The translations under genes were made by a program, and so were the position numbers. Positions 10,776 through 22,700 of a DNA stretch of 64,000 nucleotides are shown one piece after another (within the stretch, counting starts at the first letter, position 1; every line of letters begins with the position of its first letter). The stretch comes from Tuctoria greenei. Its lineage: Eukaryota > Streptophyta > Magnoliopsida > Poales > Poaceae. The stretch covers positions 17,688,100 through 17,752,099 of the forward strand of contig JAYESD010000008.1 of assembly GCA_036927565.1 (NCBI GenBank), read 5' to 3'. The notes below the pieces were generated by a model. The model ran no database searches. It was not told where the DNA came from and saw nothing but the letters and a program-made list of their open reading frames with translations.

Positions 10776-13700
10776 CTGTATGACACCAAAAAAAGGAATA
10801 AGTATAATAGTTAACATCAGTACAAAAAATTATCATATTTAACACAAACACATAGTTATAACGAATAATAAGTGGCTTGTCATACCGAGTCATTCTATTT
10901 AACAGAATAACTAGTACATATTAGACGATTTGGCCACAAGAATGTAACTTGATCCATCTTTGTAGTTCAACATCATAAAATCAAGGATATATCTGAATTC
11001 ATTGTCCAAAGAATATATTATTTATTTATTATTATTTTGTTGAAAAAATATTGATCTGCATGCAATCATGCAATGGCCAGAGTTTATATAATGTCAATTA
11101 GATGACATTAAACCAGGTTTGTTTTCTTATTTTGGATACGTTTTTCATTAAATGATGTAATCTAATTCACAAAAAAAATAACGCGCCAATGCATTACATC
11201 CACCCCCATCAAAATGAAGTGCGGGTACCATAACTGGCAATGAGAAGTGAATAAACATTTTTTATTAATATATGATCTAACATACCTACTATTTCACTTG
11301 ATTTTTCTTTCTCAATTTCAACTTCTGTCCCAGAATAAAAGGATTGAGGTGACTCAAGATAATAATGAACAAAATTAGGTTGGCATAATGTAAGAATTAT
11401 TTGAGAATATGTCACATGTGCCATCCATACGAAAATGTTCTAACTTGCAATCAATAGTCATGAACTCCGCCTATGTTGTAATGACATAGTCGGTCCTAAG
11501 CCCGGGTAAAAGAGGAGGGGTTGTGATAGGCTTGGCGAGCCAGCAACTAAACTTAGCCATTCTCATGGAAATGAAACTCATTGTAAATTCGTTGGGGCGT
11601 AACCCTCTTAGCGACGCGCCATACCCGGAACCCGGGTATGGTGTTAAGTGGGCGAGGGTCGGGTCGCCACCGCCTTAGTGGCACGCCATATCGGAACCGG
11701 ATGAGGGCCGGATTGCCACCACCTTAGTGACGCTCTACATCATCGCCCGGATGTAGTGTTAAGTGAGCAAGGGTCTTTGCATCTTCCTCGACGGATACGA
11801 AGGGTTTCGGGTGGGTAGTTGGAATGTAGGATCCTTGACGGGAAAGCTAGCCGAGGAAACTAGGTTTCGGGTGGGTAGTTGGAATGTAGGATCCTTGACG
11901 GAAAAGCTACGAGAGTTAGTGGACGTTACGATTAGGAGGCGTATAAATATCCTTTGTGTACAAGAGACTAGATGGACAGGTCAAAAGGCGAGAGAGGTTG
12001 AGAATACCGGTTTCAAGCTTTGATATTCTGGCTCGACTGGAACTAGGAATGGCGTAGGCATCCTAATAGATAAGAGTCTCAAGGATGGAGTAGTGGATGT
12101 CCGTAGACGAGGGGATAGGATCATCCTAGTCAATGTAGTTGTGGGGGACCTTATCTTGAATGTCCTTAGTGCTTATGCTCCACAAGTTGGGCTTGACGTG
12201 AGCACTAAGAGACAATTTTGGGAGGACTTGGAGGATATGGTTAGTAGTGTACCTGTAACCAAGAAGCTCTTCATAGGAGAAGATCTCAATGGTCATGTAG
12301 GTATAACTAATGTAGGCTTTGAGGGGGTACACGGGGTTTTGGGTGTGGCGATAGAAACCAGGAGGGTAAGAATATCCTAGACTTTGTTGTAGCCTATGAC
12401 CTATTGGTAGCTAACACCCTCTTTAAGAAGAGGCTATCTCACTTAGTGACCTTTACTAGTACCCAACATTCTAGTCAAATCGACTATATCCTCACCAGAA
12501 GAAGGGAGAGAGGGGCATGTTTAGATTGTAAGGTGATTCCTGGGGAATGTGTTGTTCCACAACATAAACTTGTGGTAGCCGACTTTCGTTGCCACGTGCG
12601 TGTGTCACGAGACAAAGGTGTTAAAACCGCAAGAACAAAGTGGTAGAAGTTAAAGGATGAAGCGCAACAATCATTCAAAAGGAGGATGATCGCAGAAGAA
12701 CCTTGGAGCGAAGAGGAAGATGCAAATAGTATGTGGGTGAAGATAGCGACTTACATTAGGAAGGCAGCTAGGGAGGTGCTTGGGTGGACAAAAGGTAAGA
12801 AACTTGTAGATAAAGACACTTGATGGTGGAATGAAGATGTACAAAAAGCTATTAAGGAGAAGGAGTCTTATAAGAGCTGGCATCATGAGAGAAGCGCAAG
12901 TAACATGGCGAAGTATAAAGAGGCTAAGAAAAATGCAAGCCGTGTTGTGAGTAAAGCAAGGGGGCAGGCCTATGATGCGTTATATGAGAGGCTAGGGACA
13001 AAAGAAGGCAAAAATGATATATACAAGATGGTAAAACTTTGCGAGAGAAGGGTGAGAGATCTCAACGAAGTCAAATGCATTAAGGATGGGGCAGGCCAAA
13101 TTCTATTGAAGGAGGAAGAAATTAGGAACAGATGGCGGTACTACTTCAATAGACTATTCAATGACGGGAATGAGAGTATTAGGTTCGAGTTGGATGATTC
13201 ATTTGATGACACCAACAGACGATTCGTGCAGAGGATACAAGAGTCTGAGGTTAGAGATGCCTTAAAAAGGATGAAAGGGGGAAAAGCCCGCGGCCCTGAT
13301 GATGTCCCCATTGAGGTGTGGAAATATTTGGGGGATGTAGCAATAGTATGGCTCACTAAACTATTCAACTGCATTTTTCAGTCAAACAAAATGCTTGAAG
13401 AGTGGTGGAAAATTATTTTAGTACCCATCTTCAAAAATAAAGGAGATGTTCAAAATTGTACTAATTACCGAAGAATTAAGCTCATGAGTCATACTATGAA
13501 GCTCTGGGAGAGAGTGATTGAACACCGCTTGAGGAAAGTGACCAATGTCACTAAAAACCAGTTTGGTTTTATGCCTGGGAGGTCCACTATGGAGGCGATT
13601 TTCTTACTCCGTCAGCTTATAGAGAGGTATAGAGAGCAAAAGAAGGATCTACATATGGTGTTCATTGACTTGGAGAAGGCATACGATAAGGTACCAAGAC

Positions 13701-16700
13701 CGGTCATGTGATGGGCACTAGAGAAACACAAAGTCTCAACAAAATACATTATCCTTATCAAGGATATGTACGATAATGTGGTGACAAGTGTGCGCGTAAG
13801 AGATAGTGAGACCAACACTTTTCCTATCACAATAGGGTTACACCAAGGATCAGCCTTAAGTCCTTACATATTTTCCTTAGTGATGGATGATGTGTCGAAG
13901 GATATAAAGGGGATATCCCTTGGTGTATGCTCTTTGCTGATGATGTAGTGTTGGTAGATGAAACTAGGGATGGTGTTGATAGAAAATTGGAGCTATGGAG
14001 GCAGACATTAGAGTCTAAGAGGTTTAGACTTAGTAGAACCAAGACCGAGTATATGAGATGCGACTTTAGTGATGCCGAGTGCGAGGATGGTAATGTTAGT
14101 TTACAAGGACAAGTAGTACCTAGGAGAGACACATTTTGATATTTAGGATCAATGTTACAAAGCAATGGTGATACTGACGAAGATGTTTGCTACAGGATCA
14201 AGATCGGGTGAATGAAGTGGCGATAAGCATCTGTAATCTTATGTGATAAGAAAGTTCCACAAAAATTGAAAGAAAAATTCTATAGGACGGTGATCAGACT
14301 TGCGATGTTGTATAGAGCAGAATGTTGGCCAACTAAAAGGCAACATGTCCAACAAATGAGTGTTGCGGAGATGCACATGCTACGGTGGATGTGCGATCAC
14401 ACAAGAGGAGACAAAATTAGGAATGAGGTGATACGTGATAAGATAGAGGTGACACCGATTGAGAAGAAGCTAGTCCAACATCGCCTACGGTGGTTTGGGC
14501 ATATCCAGCAGAGACCTCCAGAAGCACCGGTTAACAATGAGATTACAAAGAGTAGAGAAAATTTTAAGAGGGGTAGAGGTCGACCAAGATTGACATGGCA
14601 GGAAGCGGTGAAACGAGACTTAAAGGAGTGGGACATACTTAGAGATTTGGCTCATGATAGGACTGAATAGAAATTAGCAATTCATGTGCCAGAATCCTAG
14701 TTTATTCGTAATTTGTTACTTATCTTCTTTCTTGTTAACCCATTTCAAAAATAAATAAAATGTAGAATCTTATTTTATTTGTATTTTATTATTATAATTT
14801 TTTTTACTTTCATCTTATTTTCTATTACTTTTCTTCAAAATTGTTGGGTTTCATTTCTAGCCGACCCCAACTTGTTTGGGACAAAAGCTTAGTTGTTGTT
14901 GTTGTTGTTTGCAATCAATAGTCATGATACATGACAATGATTCGGTAGTATACAAAATTTATGGGATAAATCTACATAACAAAATGTTTTGGGCATATCA
15001 TTATGAGTACGTTGTCTGAAGTATACATTGTGACTGGAGGTAGAAAGCGTGGCCTCAAAGGTGTACCTTATCTTTCCATAAAATGTCCAGGATTCTGTAA
15101 AATGGTTCAAACAACACAACTCGATCCCCCTCTTGAATCTATGACAGAAAAAATTAGCATTAGCAAAATTATATTATTTAATGTAGAAAGAATCCAAATA
15201 TCAACAATGTGCTATAGTAAAGGAAATGCACAATTGTGCCGCTGATCCCATTTTAAACTTTTGGTGCAACCGATCAAGGCATAGTAGCTTAAAATGGTAA
15301 CAGAGCCAGAGACCTCGAATTTGAATCCTGTAGACGCAAGCTACTACTACTTTCTATGTTTGAGCCCGAGGGAGCCTCACATGTTGTGTTGAAATTTCAG
15401 AGTCAGATTTCCTTTCTAATTTTCTTGACTAATTCCAGACCTTTACAGATCAGAAAATAGCGCCAAATCTATTTAGGACTCTCTAAAACATTTGAACTTT
15501 AACTCTTACCTAATTTGTCCTACCCTATTATCTTCTAGAAAGCATAATTAATTTAACAATCACCCCCTTAATCATGTTTTCTATGACACTCACAATAATT
15601 TAAGATACAATTAGGGTGCATTTGGGTGGCACGTCTTCACCATGCCCAACTTTAGGACGGTCACATCTTCATTTCCGGAATGGGCACATCTTCATCCCGC
15701 ACACAAATTTGGGTTGGACATATCTTTAACTACAAGATGGGCTCAACTTCATCATACACTTGACTTTAGAATGGATGCATCTTCATTGAGATTACATACT
15801 CGAGAAGGTCACATGTTCATCTCAAGCACGACAAATTTTGGATGCACACAACTATGCTCAGGGATAAACACATCACACTGTATGAATTTGGGACGAACAC
15901 ATCATCGCCAGGACGAATAAATCATCATGCATGACTTTGGGACGAACACATCATCTTGTATACGGATTTGGAGTGAACATGTCATCACGAACACTCTACT
16001 TTGCACGGACATCTCCGTTGTCGTGAACCATCTCTGTCACATATCTGGTACACCTTCCTTGCACATGACTAACATCAACACAACTCGAGCCCACTAGCCC
16101 AACCGTGTTTTTTTTTCATGCAGTTTTTGCTCAGCTGAGCTCATCCCAATCGACACTGTCCAGCCAGCCTAGCTCGAGCAATCCTTCCTCTTCCTTTAGT
16201 CTCTTGCAGCCCGCATAGGGCCACCCTAGCTCAGCCACTCTCCTATTCTGCACAATGGACCAGACCCAATCCACCAAGCATTTAATAGCCAAGCCCACGG
16301 TACAGTCCTCCCAAGCAAGCCACACCATGTGTGACCACGACTCGTGCTTCTCCTCCAATCCATACTAGGGTGCTGCCTTCACTTGGGCAACCGTAGGCAC
16401 CGAACTCGGAGCGTGCTGAAGTCTTCCATGCCGCTAGGCTCGCACGCGTAGTCTGGGAACACGCAGAGGTGGCCATGCTTTTTCGCTGAGGTGCAGTCTT
16501 TTGACATCGCTTCGAACATCACCAGCAAGAGGCTGAACTGCACTCACGTCGCCATTGAGGGTGGTAGGGTGTGGGAAGTTGACGGACCGGACGACCTAAC
16601 GTCGTGTGCCATCCCCCTCGCCTCTCGTTGGTCAGCTCAAGCATCACTCGGGACATTGTTGCCCCACACCCTTCGTCGACTGTCAAGATTTGTGTTGGAT

Positions 16701-19700
16701 CTTTGTGGAATCTGCCAGGATTCCTCCATCCCCGCGCAAGCCGTCGAGAATCACGTATGATTTGACTGAAATTGAGCCCAATCCGCATATGCCTCTGAAT
16801 CGCCGGGCCCGAACGCCTCCCACGAAGATCCGCTCCAGATTCATCGTCAACCCGTCGGAAATGCCATCTGATCCTGTTTATAACTTCCGTTATCTCCGGC
16901 TAATTTGGATTAATAAAAAATATCAAAATACCCCTAAACTCCCTCTTGTTTCCGTTCCTGTTCTCTCATATTTTCGTGACCCTCTCTATTCTCTCTCCCT
17001 GCGCGCTGGCCCGCCGCGCACTTTCCCGCTGTTGCGGCCGCCTGCTGCTCCTTACAGCCGCGCGTTGCCCTGCCGTCGCACATCTGCACGTCGCTCTGTT
17101 GCTGCCAGCGCTTGCTACCCGCCACCTCCGCACGCCGCATGCAGCTTCGAGCATGGATAAAGATAAATCAATAGAGCTGTCCAGGGACAAACGTTCACTC
17201 CATAAAAGTGTTAGTTCTATGTGCCTGAACTCAAGCTGATCGGATCAATGGTGCTGTCAGACCAATCATTCTGGACTTTATGTATGACAATATGATGTGT
17301 ATGTGATAATTAATGTATGATTATGTACATGATTATTTGAGTATATAATTGTAACTATAATCTATGGATTGCTGATATAATATAATAAAATTGCTGTGAA
17401 ATTTCTCTAAATGATTTACAAATTTAAATACGGTCAAATTATTGATAAAATGTGTTTAAACTGTTACTAAAATCTTGTTATAATAATATAGATAATCTAA
17501 AAATTTGTTCTATAAAGCAGGATCATACATGAAGATTACAATAAAAGGTAGGGTCAATGGTGCAAGGATAAAGATTTTTTTTACCATGGATTTAACACCG
17601 TTAAATAGGCTAAATGGAGTAGAGTCAATCCATTTGTTCAATTTGAAAAAAAAAAAACAAAGTCATATGCACAAACCTAAAAAAAAGGGTCAGATGTGTA
17701 GTTATGGTTCAAAGCAGTGTCAGTTTCCCAAATGCCCCAGAAGTAAACTATGGAAATATAAAGGAATTAAACAAAACAATTAAGTTGACAGTATCCAATG
17801 TTTTGTGGCAATTTTTAACTAGAAACCAACTGGACTAAATCATCCTAATGATAAATAATATGTAAGATCCACATACACTGTATCTTTACTATTTACATCA
17901 TAACCCTCATTGTAATCACGCACCCCTTCCCACCTCCCCTTCCATCCTTATAAGAAATGCCTGACAAAACCGCAAATGTTTCCATTTCCCAAAAATATTA
18001 AATATCATTCTAATGTATGAAGCCAGATGCGTCAACCAATTGTCACTCCCGTTATTATATATCAGCTGTTGATTATAATCAACTTAACACAGCTAGTGCA
18101 CCCAACTGTCATACGCCATTTAATAATTAGATTAAGAGTCTAGATTAAGTTAGATTCGGTTTGTTGAGTCTATTTAGGAGAGTTGGATTTTAATATATTG
18201 GTTTTCATGATTATTGAATTAGAGATAAGTCAGATCATTAGAGATAAGTCAGAGTATTGGTGCAAAGTTGTCATATCTGTACCAATCAGCTGCTATATAA
18301 TGTCACCGATAGTTGATCAATAAAAAGCAAGCAAGAATTATAGTCAAGAGAACTTGTCTCTTCTGCCCCTGTTCATGGGCGACATCCACCAACGGCGCCA
18401 GCGACCAGGCGGCAAGTTCAGCGGCGTTTATAAGAACGTCTGTGACAATTTGGTATCAGAATAGAGGATTGAAGCAGCACCAGAATCGAGGATTGAAGCA
18501 ATGTGTTATGGCTGGAATTATTGAAGGATAATTAGCAAGATAGATCTACTAACTCGCCCTCCATTGGAGGTTCTGAGTGGACTATATATCTATTTTCTTG
18601 TCTGCCCTCTAGAATACACAATGGTCCTCTTTATATAGAGGGGGACTCAAACCCTAGCCCTAACTTGGCTGCTACAGTAACCCGCGACTACAGTACCAGC
18701 CCGCTACAGTATCGCCTGGCCCATAAAGCCCAGATGTTACCCATAACACTCGATCCCTCCTTTTGAGCAGCTCGCGCACGAGCTGCTGCAGTCGAGATGG
18801 ATTGTTGATTATATGACTCGACTACACACTAGACAAATGACTCAAAATCAGACCTTTTACATCTCGATCTGAAAACTTTTTCATACTCTAGGCACTAGAA
18901 TCATTCAGGAGAGAGTAGCTCTAGCAATCTGACGTCTTCGAATCCAGTGAAAGTGCGAACAGCCCCATGTTCATGTAGATGGTTGTAAAAATCTAAGACA
19001 TTGCACCTACAATGCTCAGATCCAATTTCCCAGTGCTGCACGCCTCACTTGACATACTAACAGAATCTGTTGCGATAATGACAGCATCAACTCACACAAA
19101 ATGGCCCAAGTGCGGTTGATCTTGCATTGTATCTTCTGTAGCTGACTCCGAACGATACCATAAGTATCAGTGTTGTGATTATGACCTTGCTGAACTGTTT
19201 GTTGGGGCGACTACTAAGATTTGTAGTGCATCTCTTGTAGGACAAGGTTTCCATACAAGGTATTTAACCTACCATTCAAATTAATTGGTTGCTTGCTAGC
19301 ACCACCCAGTTCAATTGGAAGGAAAATCTCATTTTGCTCCCTCGGGCTCACTGGTTGCAGTGTCATTTGAGCATAAACTTCTTCAGTCTCGGCATAAGCA
19401 AGCATGGTAACATTATGAAGCTAGCAGATTATCTTCGTCTCATGCTTGGAAGCCTTGGTCCCTTCCTTCTCACCTTCACCCACTGCAGCGATCTTGGCCT
19501 TTTTCTTCTTCAATTCAGCCTGAATCATTCCAGAAGCAAAGCGCCTAACACCATCTGGTGTAAGCTCATTTGGGTCTGTCTTTGGAATGTCACGCTTCAC
19601 CAAATGTCTAAGCATTACATCAACAAACCGTCTCTTGCCTTCTTTATTTGTTGGGCACAATCTATTGAACAAAGCTTTGTCTAACTGAGAAGATTCATGG

Positions 19701-22700
19701 AAGATCCTTGTATCAATAGCATCAGCCAGAAGATTGTTTGCAACCGTAATGGCATGAATATCACCTGTCATATGAATATTAAACTCGTCCATGGTTATGC
19801 ATGCAGCATTCACCACTCTAATACCAGTACTGACAGTATGTGAATTCTTCAAGTAACAAAGTAGAGGATCTAAACCACCAATAAAATTTAGATCATTTGC
19901 CACATCCATGGATTCAACGTGCTCTTGTAACTCATCCAACATATCATCAATGTTATGTGGAATCACATACTGAGACTGCAAGACACCTTCAGTTTTCATC
20001 ACCTGAGTTAAATCTTTCATCCTCTTCCTCTTGCACAACGTCCAGGGAGAAAACATAGTTCCTTGCCAGCGACATTGAGCAGGCGGTGGAGTTGGCGCTG
20101 CTGAAGACGAAGCACCAAAAGAAGGGCTGGTTGAACGTGCCGCCAACATGGTGAGTGGAGAGGAAGGAGGGCACGGTGCTGGTTGTCGGAGACATAGGAG
20201 GCGAGCTTGATCTCCGAGTCAGAGGTGGCGGACTTGGAGGGGAGGCAGAGCAGATTGGGGCTGGCATCCTGCAGTGGGACGAGTGATAAGGGAGCGGCAT
20301 CAGCAGATTTGACAGCCAACATCAATTTACCCTCAGCTGCTGCAGCATCTTCAATCTGTTCGCGTCCTGCTATAACAATTTATTCCTGTTGTGCGCCCGC
20401 CGTAGATTGATTCTTGATTGTGGAAGGACTAATTTCAGTCATGATCTCCACTTTATCAGCGAGATCTTTCATATCGTGCTTGTTTCGTGTATGGTGTTGT
20501 GCACCGATCGAAGCATGCCACTAATTTCTTTGATCTGCACAAAAATCTCCATGATTTGTCCACTCATCTCTTCTATCTTTGTTGCTGCCATGGTTGGATC
20601 AGATTGGAATAAAGGGGTGGGTTGGGTGCGATATGAATCTTGATTGCAGCGGCGGCGTAGATAACCTGGCTCTGAATACCAAAATGTTATGGCTGGAATT
20701 ATTGAAGGATAATTAGCAAGATAGATCCACTAACTCGTCCTCCCTTAGAGGTTCTGAGTAGTCTATAGATCTATTTTCTTGTCTGCCCTCTAGAGTACAC
20801 AATGGCCCTCTTTATATAAAGGGGGACTCAAACCCTAGCCCTAACCTGGCTGCTACAGTAATCCGCGGCTACAGTAATGCCTGGCCCATAAAGCCCAGCT
20901 GTTACCCATAACACAATGGTACTGGAAGTTCAAGAGCAACCTGGAAAACTTCTACATCAACAATGGAGTATGGTAACAAGAAGGCTAAGATGATCTACCA
21001 ACTTTACTGCTTAAAGATCAACATCAGTATCGTTAGAGAGGTGGAGAAAGAATTTAGTGCCAAGAAAATGGTTATTATTGCCACTAGCAGGATTTGAGGC
21101 CACTCAAAAAGGTTCAAGCTGTTCACCAAGCTTGAACCAGGACTCTAATTACTGTTCATTATGAAACCAGTGTAGGGCACTTGTCTTATGGGATGATTCT
21201 TCCGAGCCAGAGAAAAACCTTCAAAACATTCAGACAACAGCTGAAATTGAAGCATTTGCTGAATTTGTGCAGCACTCAGGACGTCTGTTCTTCATAACAG
21301 ATCCACGGAGTGAGATTCCGTTATTCATAAATGGCAGAATGGGAAGTCATATGTTGGGATGCTTGACCCTGATTCATGGTCATATGAGGAGCACAATAGC
21401 GCAGCACAAGTGAAAATCATTTTGTCAAAAACTATGAAGAAAGGCTTCAGCATGGTTCCCTTGTACTATAAGAACAGGATTGTTCCTGCTGCCTTTAGGG
21501 GGGAAAAACCACCTAACAAGATTGAAATACTAGTGGAGCTGCAATTATCTGTTCTTCAGAGCCAGCTAGAGTTCCTTTCTTACCTTTGCAGATTCAAGCA
21601 CCAAAGCAGAGTATGTACATCATATACATAATGAGACCTTTTCTGCAAGCTTATATGGAAGCATCCATATTACGTGTCCTTGGAGTACATATGAGCTCTC
21701 TAATATCAAAGTAAATATTGCTCGGCAGGAAGTTTTGGAGTTCTTGGATCAATGGAGCTTGATATTCCACCCTTTCCCAACATCTGGCCAAGAGGGTACT
21801 GAACCAGAGGAGAGTCAGCAAAATCCTAATGTTAAGGAGAAAGTTTCTCTGATCGATAAGTTGTTCAAATTTGAACCATTTCAATCATATATGATCCCTT
21901 TACCCAAGAAAGAAAAAGCGGAAGCTCCAGCCTTTCATTTGTTTCCTGATTGTACATTAATTGACAATGCTGATCTCAACCTGTGTCGCCATTGTTATAA
22001 TCAAGAGAAGTTTGCTGCAGCCACATCTAAGACTTCATCCAAGCTCGAGGACGAGCTTTTCGTAAGAGAGGGAGAGATTTACGGCATTTAATAACTAGAT
22101 TAAGAGTCCAGATTAAGTTAGATTGTAATAGTTTAGTTTCCATAATTATTGAATTAGAGATAAGTCAGGTCATTGGAGATAAGTCAGAGTCCTGGTGCAA
22201 AGTTGCCATATCTGTAATGATCAGCTGGCTGTATAATGTCACTGATAGTTGATCAATAAAAAGCAAGCAAGAATTCTAGTCTAAGAGAACTTGTCTCTCC
22301 TACCCCTGCCTTTGTTCATCGGCTAGGTCCAGCAACAGCGTCAGAGATCAAACGGTAGGTTCGGCTGCGTTTATAAGAACGTATGTGACACCAACGCTGA
22401 ACTTAATTAAAGGAATCAAAACTGTATCACAGTTTTTTCCAGACTACCACGATGAAGCAACAAAAGACAAAACTTAAAAAAAACTAAAAAAATAAAGACA
22501 TGGACAATCAAGGAGAACAGCACACATTTTCACAACAATCCACAGAATTAAAGGTCTTACAGCGTCATTTTGTAGCCCATAAACTGAGAGTATAAAATAA
22601 GATTGATCCAAGTCGCATGTTAAATAGTACCTGAAAATGTAAATAATATATATATCACGTCCATGTGTATGATACGATAAAATATTCAACGGAGAACAAA

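Larger units (their letters stand above)
11464..14909 (+). mobile_element. RTE-clade LINE, full length but decayed, in intron 12
   Basis: It is flanked by an 18-bp TSD, TGCAATCAATAGTCATGA (11446-11463 and 14910-14927). Order: 5' UTR with GC-rich subrepeats (11464-11760), endonuclease, reverse transcriptase, short 3' UTR ending in a (GTT)n tail preceded by CCGACCCCAACTTGTTTGGG, the usual plant RTE end. The frame changes near 12380 and near 13930 and there are several stops, so it is not autonomous now. It is inserted antisense to TTC5. Confidence 0.92.
18504..20913 (-). mobile_element. LTR element E carrying captured host gene pieces
   Basis: LTRs at 18504-18748 and 20685-20913 share TGTTATGGCTGG...CCCATAACA. 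The TSD CAATG lies at 18499-18503 and 20914-20918. On the minus strand a PBS-like TTTGGTATTCAGAGCCAGG abuts the right LTR and a purine tract AAAAGGAGGGATCGAG abuts the left one, so the element is minus strand, sense with TTC5. It lacks gag and pol; the interior carries host-derived coding pieces. It is nested in element D. Confidence 0.87.
18107..22390 (+). mobile_element. Non-autonomous LTR retrotransposon D
   Basis: LTRs at 18107-18447 and about 22074-22390 are homologous throughout. The TSD CCAAC lies at 18102-18106 and 22391-22395. A PBS-like TTTGGTATCAGAATAG follows the left LTR and a purine tract (AGAGAGGGAGAGA) precedes the right one, so it is plus strand, antisense to TTC5. It has no gag-pol motif. 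Its interior is split by element E at 18504-20913; the remainder is at 20919-22073. Confidence 0.85.

Noticed and set aside
16606..17160. Open frame of 184 codons with a Pro/Arg-rich product
   Set aside because: Composition-driven openness in GC-rich sequence; open frames on the other strand overlap it; no domain.
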